DNA of 64,000 bases from Scalesia atractyloides (GCA_947069175.1 CAMTDV010000027.1:43661369-43725368), one strand, 5' to 3'. Shown: positions 11,237-22,014, counted from the stretch's first letter. Program-made: numbers and translations. The notes: generated by a model not told the origin, from the letters alone.

Positions 11237-11930
11237 ACTGATGCATCAAATTATCTTCATAGCATGAGTTCAGCAACATCTTCAACAGAGTCTATGGTTG
11301 TCGCTATGTTGTAAGTGTTGTGGAAGTCAGTCTCACACTTCTTGGACCTCACACTTCAATGAACTCTTAGCACCGGGTCTCTTTCTTCTGCTCTTGTGGT
11401 TAGTTTCATATCAGGATCTTGATCAGCTTTACTTTAAACATCTTTGTCAAAAAGAATGCGAGAGGAGGAATCTCAGAAGCTTTTTCTTTCCTTAATCTCT
11501 CTTTCAAGCAAGCAGATTCACAGGTATTTCTTCAAATGTACTATCACTATCAGATGATGGCATTTGGTTCTTCTGACTCATGTACACTTTGCTGTTGTGA
11601 TGCTTCATACTTTGTCGGCATCTCAATTTCAGCAACCCCTGTTTCTTGATCTAAACAAGATCTGCATAATTCTTGGAAATTTATAAGCAAGCATTCATAT
11701 GCAACAGGGAGAGTATCTCATGAACACTTGGTACATCCAAGTAGTTGTACTCGGATCAAAATTCAAATTTTTTTCATCTTTTGATGATTAGTCAAATCTT
11801 CAAGAACGGATAATAATTTTTAATAAAACAAGAAAGCACTATATTTTTGGATTTTTGAATTTTCTATTTTTAATTTTAGATTATAAGAATAAAAACGCAT
11901 AAACGAAGAAACTAACTCAGTAATTACAAC
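11237..11930 (-). other. Copia-B region between post-pol block and PPT
   Basis: No intact reading frame. Short minus-strand peptides are Ser/Asp-rich and stop-ridden. By position this corresponds to where Copia-F carries its extra ORF, so it could be an eroded remnant of that ORF; similarity is too weak to claim this. Confidence 0.35.
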
Positions 11931-11931
11931 A

Positions 11932-12743
11932 TACAATTGCAATGGGATCAAAATCATTTTCAGAAGGACCAAGGAACACTTTCTAGTGCAAACTTATTTA
12001 GACCGTTCTAAGCGATTACCAATATGTTTATCCACTTAAACTTTAACAATCAACTTTCATTTTACAACTTTGTGATATGCTTAAGGTAGTATTATACTAT
12101 AATACCCGTGTGTCCCATACCATGACATACCCCTGCGATCAAAGTAAGCGCAATAATTCATCATAGCTGGTGAGTATACTGAGATCATCCTTTATCTTTT
12201 ACAACGTCAGACTATTGGTGAACAGGTCAGTACTTTCGTACAATAGAGTGACCAATGGTATTTGATGAGGGTTAGGCAAATACCTTATATGGTATGTTTA
12301 AATTCATGGAATTTTCTCATGATGAGATTTCCTTTCTTTTAAGGTTTTGGCCCTTCTATTTTGTCTCTTTTAACAATATCCTGACTGTGCCTAGGTCCGC
12401 ATATAATCTGGATGCAACAGACGGCCAGCCAAGATATCCTCCGGATGACTCAATAGCATAAAGACCCGAAACTTCAGACGTTGGCTATCTATCAACGTAG
12501 GATTTAAGACCATGAAAACATACGCTGATGGTATGTTACCCACAAGATATATAGTTCGTTATGTTTATATCACTTAGTATCTTTTAATCACTTTGAGCGT
12601 TAAGCCTACCGACATATCACATTAGATCCTAGTCTTTTCCGCTACGACACCTTACATGTGTCACTCATGCCCTTTATCACGAATATTCATTTCATTCCCA
12701 TATGATGCAAAAAGACTTTTTGTATATATATATATATATATAT
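11932..12743 (-). repeat. Conserved post-pol block, copy 1 (interrupted)
   Basis: Near-identical to 15516-16310 and clearly related to 43655-44412 in Copia-F. Shared landmarks are GATATGCTTAAGGTA, GTGCCTAGGTC.GCATATAATCT, GACCCGAAAC and TAGTTCGTTATGTTTATATCA. No long frame is open in all copies. Copy 1 continues after element C at 15422-15503. Confidence 0.85.
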
Positions 12744-12852
12744 TGTTGATGCACTTTGTAGCCGCCACTGTGCGAATAGGCTAGAAAGAGTGTTGGTATT
12801 GAATATTGTATAGATTAAAGACGAACACACAGCCCAAGTGCGAACAAGTACT

Positions 12853-13009
12853 GGCTCGTACGAGTGACATGTGCCTCGTACGAGTGACTTTGTGCTTCGT
12901 ACGAGTGACTCTTGTTACTCGTATGAGTGACAACATCTCACTCATATGGATGACCCTTTGTACGAGTGACAACATCCCACTCGTACGGATGAACCATTCG
13001 TACGAGTGA
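12853..13009 (+). repeat. Palindromic CTCGTACGAG repeat cluster (5' LTR of C)
   Basis: About eight copies of a half-palindromic motif CGTACGAGTGAC, spaced 15-40 bases, some diverged (CGTATGAG, CATATGGA). They lie just upstream of the TATA box, so they could be enhancer sites or form hairpins (inference). Confidence 0.85.
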
Positions 13010-13041
13010 CAACATGCTTGGTTTGCACGAGCTGTCATGTC

Positions 13042-13049
13042 TATAAATA
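13042..13049 (+). promoter_or_regulatory. TATA box of element C
   Basis: TATAAATA about 30 bases downstream of the motif cluster. The 3' LTR copy near 15182 reads TATAAACA. Confidence 0.6.
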
Positions 13050-13274
13050 GGTGTTGTGTGTTCATTGTTTGTGAGTTTGGAAATTCCCTTAGGGGAAACG
13101 CTGGCAGATTCTCTCTAGGAACTCCGCCGCCAGTCAAGATGTATACTCTTTCAGTATGAATGAATGAATTGAAAAGCTTCCGCCGATTTTGTGCCTACAT
13201 GTCTATTTCGTTCTGCTGAATCTGTTCTATCCCCAAAGCTTCCGTCTAGAACCGCCGCCGACCACGGGACCACA

Positions 13275-14867
13275 ACTAGTATCAGAGCTACGGTACCGAT
13301 TCATTCAGCCTAACAGGTGATAAGCACCTACGTTCATGGATTATTGGACGTATGAGGGCTTTTGGACGTAAAACATCAAATAAACGGACAATCCATGGAC
13401 ATAATGTCAAATTGAAACCATAGGATTGTTCGAAACTGATTTTCGACCATATATATACAAAAAGCATGTCAAAATTCGAAGAAATGAAGATTCTGGATCG
13501 AAAAACGTATCAGTTTCGTTGTACAAAGCATGGCTCGTACAGAGCACCACTCGTACGGAGCACCAAACGTACGAAGTCCAGCTCGTATGAAGTGGTGACC
13601 AAAAAAAGGCATTTTTTATAGTATTGACGAGTGTCCAGAAAAAATTTGGTGATTACAATTTTTTTCTAGATTTTAACGTCAAATTCGGGCTATTCGGGGA
13701 CACCGTCTAGAGCTTCAACGTATAGATTTGATAATACGATCGCAATGAGATGAAGATTTTGGGGTAGTCACTGATATTTGCGCAAAACGTTGATCATCTA
13801 GTATAGTAACTATTAATGAGCCTTAACGTTTATTCAGCATTTGATCAAAACTGCAAATTTTGGGAAATTTTCCGCAAAATTTGAAATATCATATGTTGCA
13901 ATCCCACCGTAATCCACATTTCCATAAGAACTCAACGTCAGAATTTTCAAAAATGAGGGGAATAAAAATTTTCATGTATATTTTAAAATTCCGGCATTTT
14001 TGAAATTCGTGAGACTGCAACAGTATCCGGGTGGTTCAGACTACAGGTTATCTGGGAAACACAGAGGATCGAAGACTCATTATTTGTAATGTCATGATCA
14101 AAAGATGTTCAGAATTTCTCAGATCATGATACAGATTGATGCTCAAGGGCTAACCACAGATTGATACAGATCATGATCTGGAAGTGGAAGCACACACGAC
14201 GACGTGGATGTACACACGTCATTCTATCATTAACTCTGCATTGCAAATGAACTGTTTTTCGGACTAACCGCTAGAAAGCACAGATGTCTTGTAGTTTCAG
14301 TGCCCCATTCCAGTAGAGATAACTATACATCTGTTATTGTGACTAAAAAGGAAGAATGTGATTCTGATTGCCCAAGAATGTTTCTCAGATTTGATGTGTC
14401 ACCAGATAGTTTGTTTCCGATGATTTGCTGATTGAGAAGATTTTTATGGATATCTATTGATTTGAAGTTTTTCGGGGTGGTATATCGAAGTTTCTGTCAA
14501 TTGCTGGTTGAGTTTTGAAGATCGGAGGATGGAGCATCAAGGGGGTGCGCTAAACCGAACGCGGATATGCTTAAACGTCGAAACGGAGAAACTGCATTGT
14601 TTAATTTCAAGTTGGTGATTATTCAAGAAAATTTGTAGATCAAGCAAATCAGAGGAGGTTCTGAACCATGCAAACAACGACCTGAAGTTCAATTTCTAGA
14701 GAAAATTATTTCAGGGGGAATGTTGCTCTAACGTAGATAATGCAAACCCAAATCTTCAATAAAGGGGGAATTACGACGTCAAGAGATACCTGATTGAAGA
14801 TTCAGAATATTCAAAAACAGATCTCAGATTTCAAGTTCAAGCTTCGACAATGACGTCCAAGGGGAAT
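13275..14867 (+). other. Element C internal noncoding region
   Basis: Noncoding internal domain. The primer binding site TAGTATCAGAGC at 13277-13288 has one mismatch to the initiator-Met complement. More CGTACG-type motifs occur at 13529-13595. GGGGG-containing runs lie at 14539-14546, 14711-14720 and 14761-14770. No peptide longer than chance is seen. Confidence 0.75.
14858..14867 (+). promoter_or_regulatory. Element C polypurine tract
   Basis: CAAGGGGAAT immediately before the 3' LTR TG. Confidence 0.7.
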
Positions 14868-15416
14868 TGTTGATGCACTTTGTTGCCGCCACTGTGCGAA
14901 TATGCTAGAAAGAGTGTGTATTGAATATTGTAATAGATTAAAGACGAACACACAGCCCAAGTGCGAACAAGTGCTGGCTCATACGAGTGACATGTGCCTC
15001 ATACGAGTGACTTTGTGCTTCGTACAAGTGACAACATCTCACTCGTACGGATGACCCTTCGTACGAGTGACAACATCTCACTCGTACGGATGACCCTTCG
15101 TACGAGTGACAACATCTCACTCGTACAGATGACCCACTCGTACGAGTGACAACATGCTTGGTTCGCACGAGCTGTCAGGTCTATAAACAGGTGTTGTGTG
15201 TTCATTGTTTGTGAGTTTTGGAAGTTCACTTAGGGGAAACGCTGGCGGAATCTCTCCAAGAACTCCGCCAGCCAGTCAAGATGTATACTCTTTCGGTATG
15301 AATGAATGAACTAAAAATCTTCCATTGATTCTGTGCCTACATGTCTATTTCATTTCGCCGAATCTGTTATATCCCCAAAGCTTCCGTCTAGAACCGCCGC
15401 CGACCACGGGACCACA
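14868..15416 (+). repeat. Element C 3' LTR
   Basis: 549 bp, similar to the 5' LTR over its full length. It differs mainly in the number and arrangement of CGTACGAG units at 14977-15152, where a unit of about 39 bases containing CGTACGGATGACCC is regularly repeated. Confidence 0.92.
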
Positions 15417-15515
15417 TATATAAATATTTTTTTTCAAATGTTTTTGTATTTTTATGGTTTTCTCCCGCTCTAACACTGCATATATACATATATCGCCCTC
15501 TAAGTTATTACATCT

Positions 15516-16395
15516 ATACAATTGCAATGGGATCAAAATCGTTTTCAGGCGGACCAAGGAACACTTGCTAGTGCGAACGTATTTAGACTGGTCTAAGCGA
15601 TTGCCAATATGTTTGTCCACTTAAACTTTAACACTCAACTTTCATTTTTTAACTTCGTGATATGCTTAAGGTAGTATTATACTATAATACATGTGCGTCC
15701 CATATTATGACATACCCCCGCGATCAAGGTAAGCGCAACAATTCATCATAGCAGGTGAGTTTACTGAGATCATCCTTTATCTTTTACAATGTCAGACTAT
15801 TAGTGAATAGGTCAGTACTTTCGTACATCAGAGTGACCAATAGTATCTGATGAGGGTTAGGCAAATACCTTATATGGTATGTTTGAATTCATGGAATTTT
15901 CTCATGATGAGATTTCCTTTCTTTTAAGGTTTTGGCCCTTCTATTTTGGCTCTTTTAAGGATATTCTGACTGTGCCTAGGTCTGCATATAATCTAGATGC
16001 AACAGATGGCAGCCAAGATATCCCTCAGATGACTCAACAGCATAAAGACCCAAAACTTCAAACGTTGGCTATCTATCAACGCAGGATTTAAGACCATGAA
16101 ATCATACGCTGATGATATGTTACCCACAAGATACATAGTTCGTTATGTTTATATCACTTAGTATCTTTTAATCACTTTCAGCGTTAACCATACCGACATA
16201 TCACATTAGATCCTAGTCTTTTCAGCTACGACACCATGTGTCAGTCAAGCCCTTTATCATGAATATTCATTTCATTTCCCATATGATGCAAAAAGACTTT
16301 TTTGTATATATATAAATATTCTTTTTCAAATGTTTTTGTATTTTAATGTTTTTCTTCCCTCAAACACTGCATATATACATATATCGTCCTCTTCC
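15516..16395 (-). repeat. Conserved post-pol block, copy 2
   Basis: Second tandem copy of the block at 11932-12743 plus 15422-15503. Both copies end in the same GCATATATACATATATCG.CCTCT stretch, which shows that the duplication unit is about 880-890 bases and predates insertion of element C. Confidence 0.85.
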
Positions 16396-16620
16396 CCCGT
16401 AAATGTGTGCATTATAATTTATGCACGAATTTACCTAATAAAGACGTATGTACAAAGTTTTAAATGAAAGAAAAAGGAAACATTTTTTTGTTGTTTTTGC
16501 TTAACCGTTCCGTCATTAGATTAAAGACTAATCAATTTCAAAAGTAAAGCACGAAATTTAACTTATTTCAAAATTAACGCACGAAATTTAACTTTGTACC
16601 TTTTCGCTGATCTTTTCTTA
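16396..16620 (-). other. Deletion junction with 31-bp direct repeats
   Basis: Two near-identical adjacent copies of a unit ATTTCAAAA.TAA.GCACG...AACTT at 16534-16564 and 16566-16595. They lie where pol should be, between the noncoding block and the protease remnant. Confidence 0.6.
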
Positions 16621-18837
16621 CCTCATCCCCTCCAAAGGAAAATCGCACTTGAGAAAAGATTTGAACTTTTGCGACTGTGAAATGTTATCCAATATGTCCC
16701 TGGAACAACCACTATCAACATTCCAGAGATTGTCAACAGCTCCTCCTTGGCTGTCCTGAAAAATAAGAAGATTAGTAAGACAGTGGGTCCTAGGCTATCG
16801 TGGTCCTGGGTTTTCTTGAAGCATCAAAATAAGACACCTCTTTCAAACATAAGTCCCTTTTTTTTTCGAGGATTGGTGATGTTGCTGCTACTTCGGATTT
16901 GGGTTTCCGAATCTGTTTCATTTTAACAAACGTGGTTGTTGCCTTTGTTTGAGCAACTTTGGTTGTTTCAAGTTTAGTCATTTTAGAAACAGATTTTTGT
17001 TTCTGAACAACCTTGCGTGTGTTTTTGGAAACATTCTTATCCCCATCAGATGGTTTAACCTTGGGATTCACATTCTTCATTGCCTTAGATGATGATACCT
17101 TCATCGGCTTCGAATGATTGTTATCCTTAGGTGTAAACTTCTGATTTTGAACATGATATGGAAGATGGGGACTATGTGTGCAGTTTCGAGGAATGTGACC
17201 AGGAATGCCGCAATTGAAGCACGTTTGTCTCTTCACATATAAAACATTCTGATCAGATTGATTTACTCTTGCATGCCCTGAAGGATGAACAAATCCCTTC
17301 TGTGCTTGATTTCCTTGCATGTTTCTTGCAGACGAAGATGAATTTGGATGTTTGTACTTGTCGTTTACAATGGCCTTCTTTTGTTGTGGAGATTTCTTTG
17401 GATTCTTCTTGTTTCATTTAGACTGCAAGTCCTGTTCAGAAATCTCTCCAACCTTTCCAAAAGCTTTGCTAGCACGGTCAAAAGCATATTTTCACATTTG
17501 TCATTAAAGATAGGCTTAACAAAAACATTTTTCACAACACTAGCCTTTTGAGGGCTATTGCTGCCCACTGATGATTTTGGAGAGCGTGACTGTCCTTGAC
17601 GTTTGGAATTCTGCTTTCTTCGTCTCCGATTTGCTCATTTCTACTCTTTTAGCTTGCTCTGAACCTTTTCATCAGAAGTAGAAGGTTCAGATTGTTCAGT
17701 TTGCGCACTTAGAGCCTTGTTCACGTCAGCTCTGTCTTCATCAGCTTTGATAAAGTCGGAGAGTCCTGGTTTATCAGATGAAGGACCAGACACTCCAGCT
17801 GAATCATTAGAAGAGTCAACAACACAATATGGTTCTCGTGTGTCTGACGTATAATCACTGGGTTTGCCGTACACCATATGCTGTGCTTTCTCAATATCTT
17901 CGTCAGTTTCAGGCATTATTGTGAAGTTATGATTATATGGTGGGACAACCTGATTGAATCCCAAATCATTTCCTTTATTCTCCTTATATGCTAGCTGCAC
18001 ATTGCACACGTCTTGAACGAGCTTGCTGGATGTATTAAACCTCTTTATATTAACTTCATTTTGTTGAAATTTTCTAGTTAGAAGTCCCAGCTCAACTCTT
18101 ACCAAGTCGCATTCCATGGTTTTTGAATCTAGTCTGGTTTTGTAATCATGGACCCAACATTTCTGTTGATTCACGTCTAGGTAGAGTGAGATATGTCTTT
18201 CTTTTGTGCTTCAACCTTTTCTGTGAGTAACTTGTTACTTTCTCGAAGGCTGAGGCACTGAGCCATTGCATTGTTGTAATCATCAGCCATTTTGGGATTA
18301 AGTGCCCTGAGTTGAGCAACCCTATTCCTACAAGGTTCAGTGCACAAAAGGTAGTCTACTGAGTCAATGTGCGAGCTTGGTTTGTCAGTGTGAGTTTGGG
18401 CTTGAGGTAGAGTTTGGGGTGCTGGGCTGCTGATTACTGCTTGCTTGGCTTGAGGTTTCTGTTTGGACACTTCTTCAGGATGAGACTATGTTGATTTAAC
18501 CCATAGATCTTGGGGATCTTGGTTTGATTGTAAATCATCCCACAACCAAGATTCAAAGGAGTCTTTGTCATCACCCAAAACGCTATTCATCTCTTACTTC
18601 CTCTTTTCACCTCCCACATTCAAGCAAACGCATCACATAGTCAGCAACCAGATCAACGTTGTAGTTTCCAATAAACTCATTCATCTTTTCCTTCACTTCA
18701 TCCCGTAGGTTCGGGTTTTCATTTTGTGCAGGGCTGAAAACTATGTTCGAGTGCTGAGCTTGGGCTGTAAACATCTTTGGATAATCGAAACGCACCGGTA
18801 AAAAAGATAAAAAATGTCCAAAAACTATTTTTACCAA
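16621..18837 (-). pseudogene. Copia-B gag and protease start
   Basis: Gag of the same family as Copia-F. Residues corresponding to 17641-18174 share the NIKRFNTSSKLV, PPYNHN, MPETDED and YGKPSDY stretches with Copia-F 49543-49929. One CCHC knuckle, CFNCGIPGHIPRNC, is at 17180-17221, followed by a Lys/Thr-rich basic tail. The end (16680-16760) reads NVDSGCSRDILDN, the protease DSG motif, after which pol is missing. A likely start is the Met of MFTAQAQH near 18775. The frame is broken at about 18600, 18480, 18175 and 17640-17320. The UBN2 N-terminal domain seen in A and F is not evident, so gag is also shortened at its 5' side. Confidence 0.8.
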
Positions 18838-18841
18838 AATG

Positions 18842-19065
18842 TACCGTTAGACTCGTCTCGATGATACGAGTCCAATGATATATGATGTCCGATAGTGATT
18901 TTAGGAATTTTCGTGCCCCTTTTTTGTCCTAAAAATCACACGAGTCTAACCGTGCACTCGGTTAGTCAAGATTGTCTATGGATCAAATTCTGCGTACGAA
19001 AACGTTTAACTCCAGTTACGTCAGCTGATTAACTTTCCACCTTTGTGGGTACAACTCAGAACAGT
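18842..19065 (-). promoter_or_regulatory. Conserved pre-gag leader block of Copia-B
   Basis: Aligns with 6645-6870 of Copia-A over about 220 bases, including TTAGACTCGTCTCGA, GTCCTAAAAATCACACGAG, GTTACGTCAGCTGATTAAC and CTTTCCACCTTTGT. It is noncoding. Conservation between elements with different LTRs suggests a cis-acting role. Confidence 0.55.
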
Positions 19066-19069
19066 ACAC

Positions 19070-19620
19070 AATTCGGAACAATAACTCATATTAACAATCC
19101 GAGAAGGGTACTCAGAACAGTGATCCGAGATGCTTCCTTGTTTATGCGAGATGCAATCCAAAATGCAATCCGAAATGGCTGTGATTCAGTATGATCCGAA
19201 ATCAATCCGAGATGGAAGCATGATCCGGAATGAAGATCAAATCCGGAATGAAAGCCTGATCCGGAATGAAAACCCTTTCCGGAATGGAAGTCTTATCCGG
19301 GATGGTCCAATCCGGAATAAGAATCCTTATCTGAAATCAACAGTATTCCAACCCGGAATGCGAATAATCCAGATAAAGTTGTTGAGAAAGGTTGATGAAC
19401 AGTAGTCCGGGATCAATCCGAGATGCCTGAATTTTCTTCGTGTTCTTTGGAATCTTCAACAGTTCCGTATCCGAGATGCTCAAACCTTCTTCGTGTTCTT
19501 CGGAACAGTAGCAGTTCGATATGAAAACAGCAGCAGTCTTCAATAGTAACAATCCGGGATGAACAGTAACACGTCTTCCAACTCTCAACAGTTCTTCCAA
19601 TTTGTGATTCCGAGAGTATG
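19070..19620 (-). repeat. ATCCGRAAT motif array in Copia-B leader
   Basis: Many copies of ATCCGGAATGA, ATCCGAGATGC and ATCCGAAATG, densest at 19130-19350. The plus-strand frame through it gives a repetitive I-R-N/D-G/E peptide that is a by-product of the repeats. Confidence 0.8.
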
Positions 19621-19633
19621 TATCGAACAGCAG

Positions 19634-19645
19634 GCTCTGATACCA
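19634..19645 (-). promoter_or_regulatory. Copia-B primer binding site
   Basis: The minus strand reads TGGTATCAGAGC, a perfect match to the initiator-Met tRNA complement, two bases from the 5' LTR. Confidence 0.9.
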
Positions 19646-19647
19646 AT

Positions 19648-19866
19648 TGTAAGTCCCGATAAATCGGATCTAACAACGATATCACACGATCACAAAGGAT
19701 GAGCGGAATCCAAACTTGATGATCTTCAAGAAAAACCGTAAAAGTGAAGAACAATACGAATTCCCTTTAACACCTTGCACACGATTCTATTACTTGAATA
19801 AGAAAAATCATCCGGTACAAGATGGAGATTCTCTCTAGAGAAATCCTAAAAGTCTAACCCTAGAAT
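19648..19866 (-). repeat. Copia-B 5' LTR, R/U5 side
   Basis: Aligns with the inner half of the 3' LTR (10801-about 11020). It is cut at the AGAAT target site (19862-19866) by Gypsy-D. Confidence 0.9.
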
Positions 19867-20050
19867 TGTAACATCCGTCAAAAAACGGGTTTCCAAAACC
19901 CGCTTCGTTTATTAATCGAATATCCAATTATAATTTTTCGTTGCATATTTATTGCTCAAATTAATTTTAAACGATACATAATTAATAACTATATTAGAAT
20001 TTAAAAACCATATTTTATAAATAATCGTAAACAGTGAGAAAAAAATAAAA

Positions 20051-20122
20051 TGGGGACGCCCGATTTTGAACCCGGGTCGCCCACAAACTCAAACACACAA
20101 CACACCGCTCCGCCACATGCCT
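20051..20122 (-). other. tRNA-like module A, 5' LTR of Gypsy-D (antisense)
   Basis: The minus strand has an A-box-like TGGCGGAGCGG and a B-box region GGGTTCAAAAT, a mutated TTCGAAA loop. Total length is 72 bases, like a class I tRNA. The acceptor ends can pair at five of seven positions. The D-stem does not pair, so it is not expected to be a functional tRNA. Confidence 0.6.
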
Positions 20123-20393
20123 TATTTGTGAATATACTGAAACAAATAATACTTAAAATAAAACTCGAATTCAAAACCGGAAATCATCACGCTCAGAACT
20201 CGCAATCACCGGAAAATCCGGCAATCCGCGAGTGTAGCCATTTTCCTTTTGACTAAAACACTATAACCGACTTCGACATCGGTTATAACCGACGTCTAAC
20301 AGTCAATTGCGGTCGTAAACGCCGGAGAAACTTTGACCGCGAGTCAAGACCAAAATTCGGACTCAATACATCCTGTTCTTCCCTATAAATACC

Positions 20394-20401
20394 CACCCAA
20401 A
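20394..20401 (+). promoter_or_regulatory. TATA box, Gypsy-D 5' LTR
   Basis: TATAAATA about 530 bases into the LTR. The same box is at 28399-28406 in the 3' LTR, followed there by a run of Cs. It places sense-strand modules B, D and C in the transcribed part. Confidence 0.55.
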
Positions 20402-20984
20402 CCTCTGGTAACCTTTTCGCTCAAAATCCCACAATCTCTCGAAGCTTTAGCACATCGCCGGAGATATTCTGCATTCGCCAGACTTTCACCGGAAAACCGA
20501 GACTTACTTCAAATCGGTACAATTCTCGACTCTTTTGTTTGCAATCCATTATTAGGCAAGTATTAACATAAATCGTTCAACCAGAATCTGTCTCAGACAA
20601 CGTTGCCGGGAATTCCTGCACTCACCGGAAAATCACTGGAAATTCCGAAGTCTCACTGTGAATCGGTACAATCATCTAAACCCCCTGATATCCCTTGTTT
20701 AGTAACTTAATTGCACAACTCATTGATCAAAACTGTTAATTGATTCACTCAGACGGAAGTCACCAATCAGAGCCGACGAATCTTGCCGAGAATCTGAGAA
20801 AAACATTCTGTTCGGTACATTTTACTCTGTAACCCTCTTTATCCATTTCATTCCAATCAATTATATGTTCGATGACCGATTTAAACAAGAACAGTCGGAC
20901 ATCACTGTTCTGTGTCTTTGTAAACGAAGGGAAGACGAAGTTGAATATGTGTATAAGTATAATTAAAAACGGATATTTGAACGG

Positions 20985-21060
20985 GTTAGACACACAGTCC
21001 AGCGGTGGACTGTGTGCACAAACAATGCACACGTCCCGGGTTCGAATCGCACACGTTACC
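20985..21060 (+). other. tRNA-like module B, 5' LTR of Gypsy-D
   Basis: D-arm-like GTCC-AGCGGT-GGAC hairpin with an A-box-like CAGTCCAGCGG and a B-box GGTTCGAATCG at about 21039-21049. The spacing is as in tRNA genes. The T-stem and acceptor pair poorly. Confidence 0.6.
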
Positions 21061-21139
21061 GAACCAACATTTTTACAACTGAATCGGATCAGGTCACCGA
21101 ATGTTAATAAGTATAATTTAATCCATAAGTTAAACAGAT

Positions 21140-21216
21140 ATGACAAACAGCCCAACTGGTTGGGCTATGCGCACTCGAACCGAAGGACCCGAGTTCGACT
21201 CCGGGTCCCTGCAACC
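21140..21216 (+). other. tRNA-like module D, 5' LTR of Gypsy-D
   Basis: GCCC-AACTGGTT-GGGC D-arm-like hairpin (A-box CAGCCCAACTGG), then a perfect seven-base stem GGACCCG/CGGGTCC enclosing AGTTCGACTC, which includes the B-box core GTTCGACTCC. Confidence 0.6.
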
Positions 21217-21309
21217 GGTTCGGCCAAATAAATCGTTTTTAATAAAAACCCAAATAAGTTAAAAGTTAATTAGTGTATAAATATAATTGAAACAGAGAAT
21301 ATTTCAGGT

Positions 21310-21383
21310 TAGACACGGAGCTCAGTTGGTAGAGCTGCGTGCACGTATACGAGAGGTCCCGAGTTCGAACCTCACCCAGCGCA
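21310..21383 (+). other. tRNA-like module C, 5' LTR of Gypsy-D
   Basis: Classic D-arm GCTC-AGTTGGTA-GAGC and a B-box GAGTTCGAACCTC about 40 bases downstream. The 5' LTR copy has GGAGCTCAG where the 3' LTR has TAGCTCAG. Acceptor pairing is weak. Confidence 0.65.
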
Positions 21384-21902
21384 TAATTAACACAATCCGA
21401 CCGGTCAACGGTCAACAGTCAAAAAGTCAAATTTTTTTTATTTATTTTTCTTTATTTTTTTATTTATAAAATCATTTAAAATACTTAAAAATAAGATTTT
21501 AAAGTTAGAAAACCTTCTTAAACTCACAAAAATAAATCTAAAAATCACATTAAGAGTATAAATTAAAAGTACTAATTTACCGAATCATTTCGTTATTATT
21601 TTAGGTTAGTTTTCCTCGTCGATCAAATCCTAAAATTCGTGCGCATCCAACGTCATCAAAGAACGCACCCAATGTGAGTGAATCTCTACCAATTCCCCGT
21701 TTTAATCACATTTTGGGGTGTATCATGTGTCGTTTAATTCCTTATTATATTTAAACACTTGTGCATCCATCATATCCGTGATCAAATGTGTATCAATTGT
21801 TGTGTGAATTATGTTTAGATTGAAGTTATCATTTTCAGTGCATGCATTTCATTAGGCCCATCAGCTCCCCGTGGGATACGGGTTGAGTATCAGGTGCCTC
21901 AT

Positions 21903-22014
21903 TCGATCGGCTCCGTTTGATTGAGCCTTGATCTCACATACATCATCATTCATGTCACTCGATCGGCTCCGTTTGATTGAGCCTTGATCTCATATATAAC
22001 ATCATTCATGTCAT
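21903..22014 (+). repeat. 56-bp tandem duplication in Gypsy-D 5' LTR
   Basis: Two copies of a unit starting TCGATCGGCTCCGTTTGATT, period 56. It is present in the 3' LTR at about 29919-30031, with one inserted C. Confidence 0.85.

Larger units (their letters stand above)
12744..13274 (+). repeat. Element C 5' LTR
   Basis: Starts TGTTGATGCAC and ends GGACCACA. It contains the CGTACGAG repeat cluster, then a TATA box and GC-rich U5. Confidence 0.92.
12744..15416 (+). mobile_element. Element C, non-autonomous LTR element
   Basis: Two similar LTRs (12744-13274 and 14868-15416) flank 1.6 kb without coding capacity. A primer binding site follows the 5' LTR and a polypurine tract precedes the 3' LTR. 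The 5-bp target-site duplication TATAT is at 12739-12743 and 15417-15421. It is a TRIM/LARD-like element that must use proteins supplied by another element. Several extra PPT-like GGGGG runs upstream of the 3' LTR recall Sireviruses. Confidence 0.92.

Noticed and set aside
12853..15152. CRISPR-like appearance of regularly spaced CGTACGAG repeats
   Set aside because: The repeats are short and palindromic, spacers are not unique, they lie in LTRs of a plant retroelement, and no cas genes exist here.
14938..15229. Repetitive peptides (SSVRVRCCHSYEG type) in the 3' LTR of element C
   Set aside because: They are translations of the CGTACGAG tandem repeats; unit number changes between LTRs.
20872..21231. 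119-codon frame in the Gypsy-D LTR
   Set aside because: It overlaps the tRNA-like modules and is not kept open in the 3' LTR copy, so it is not coding.
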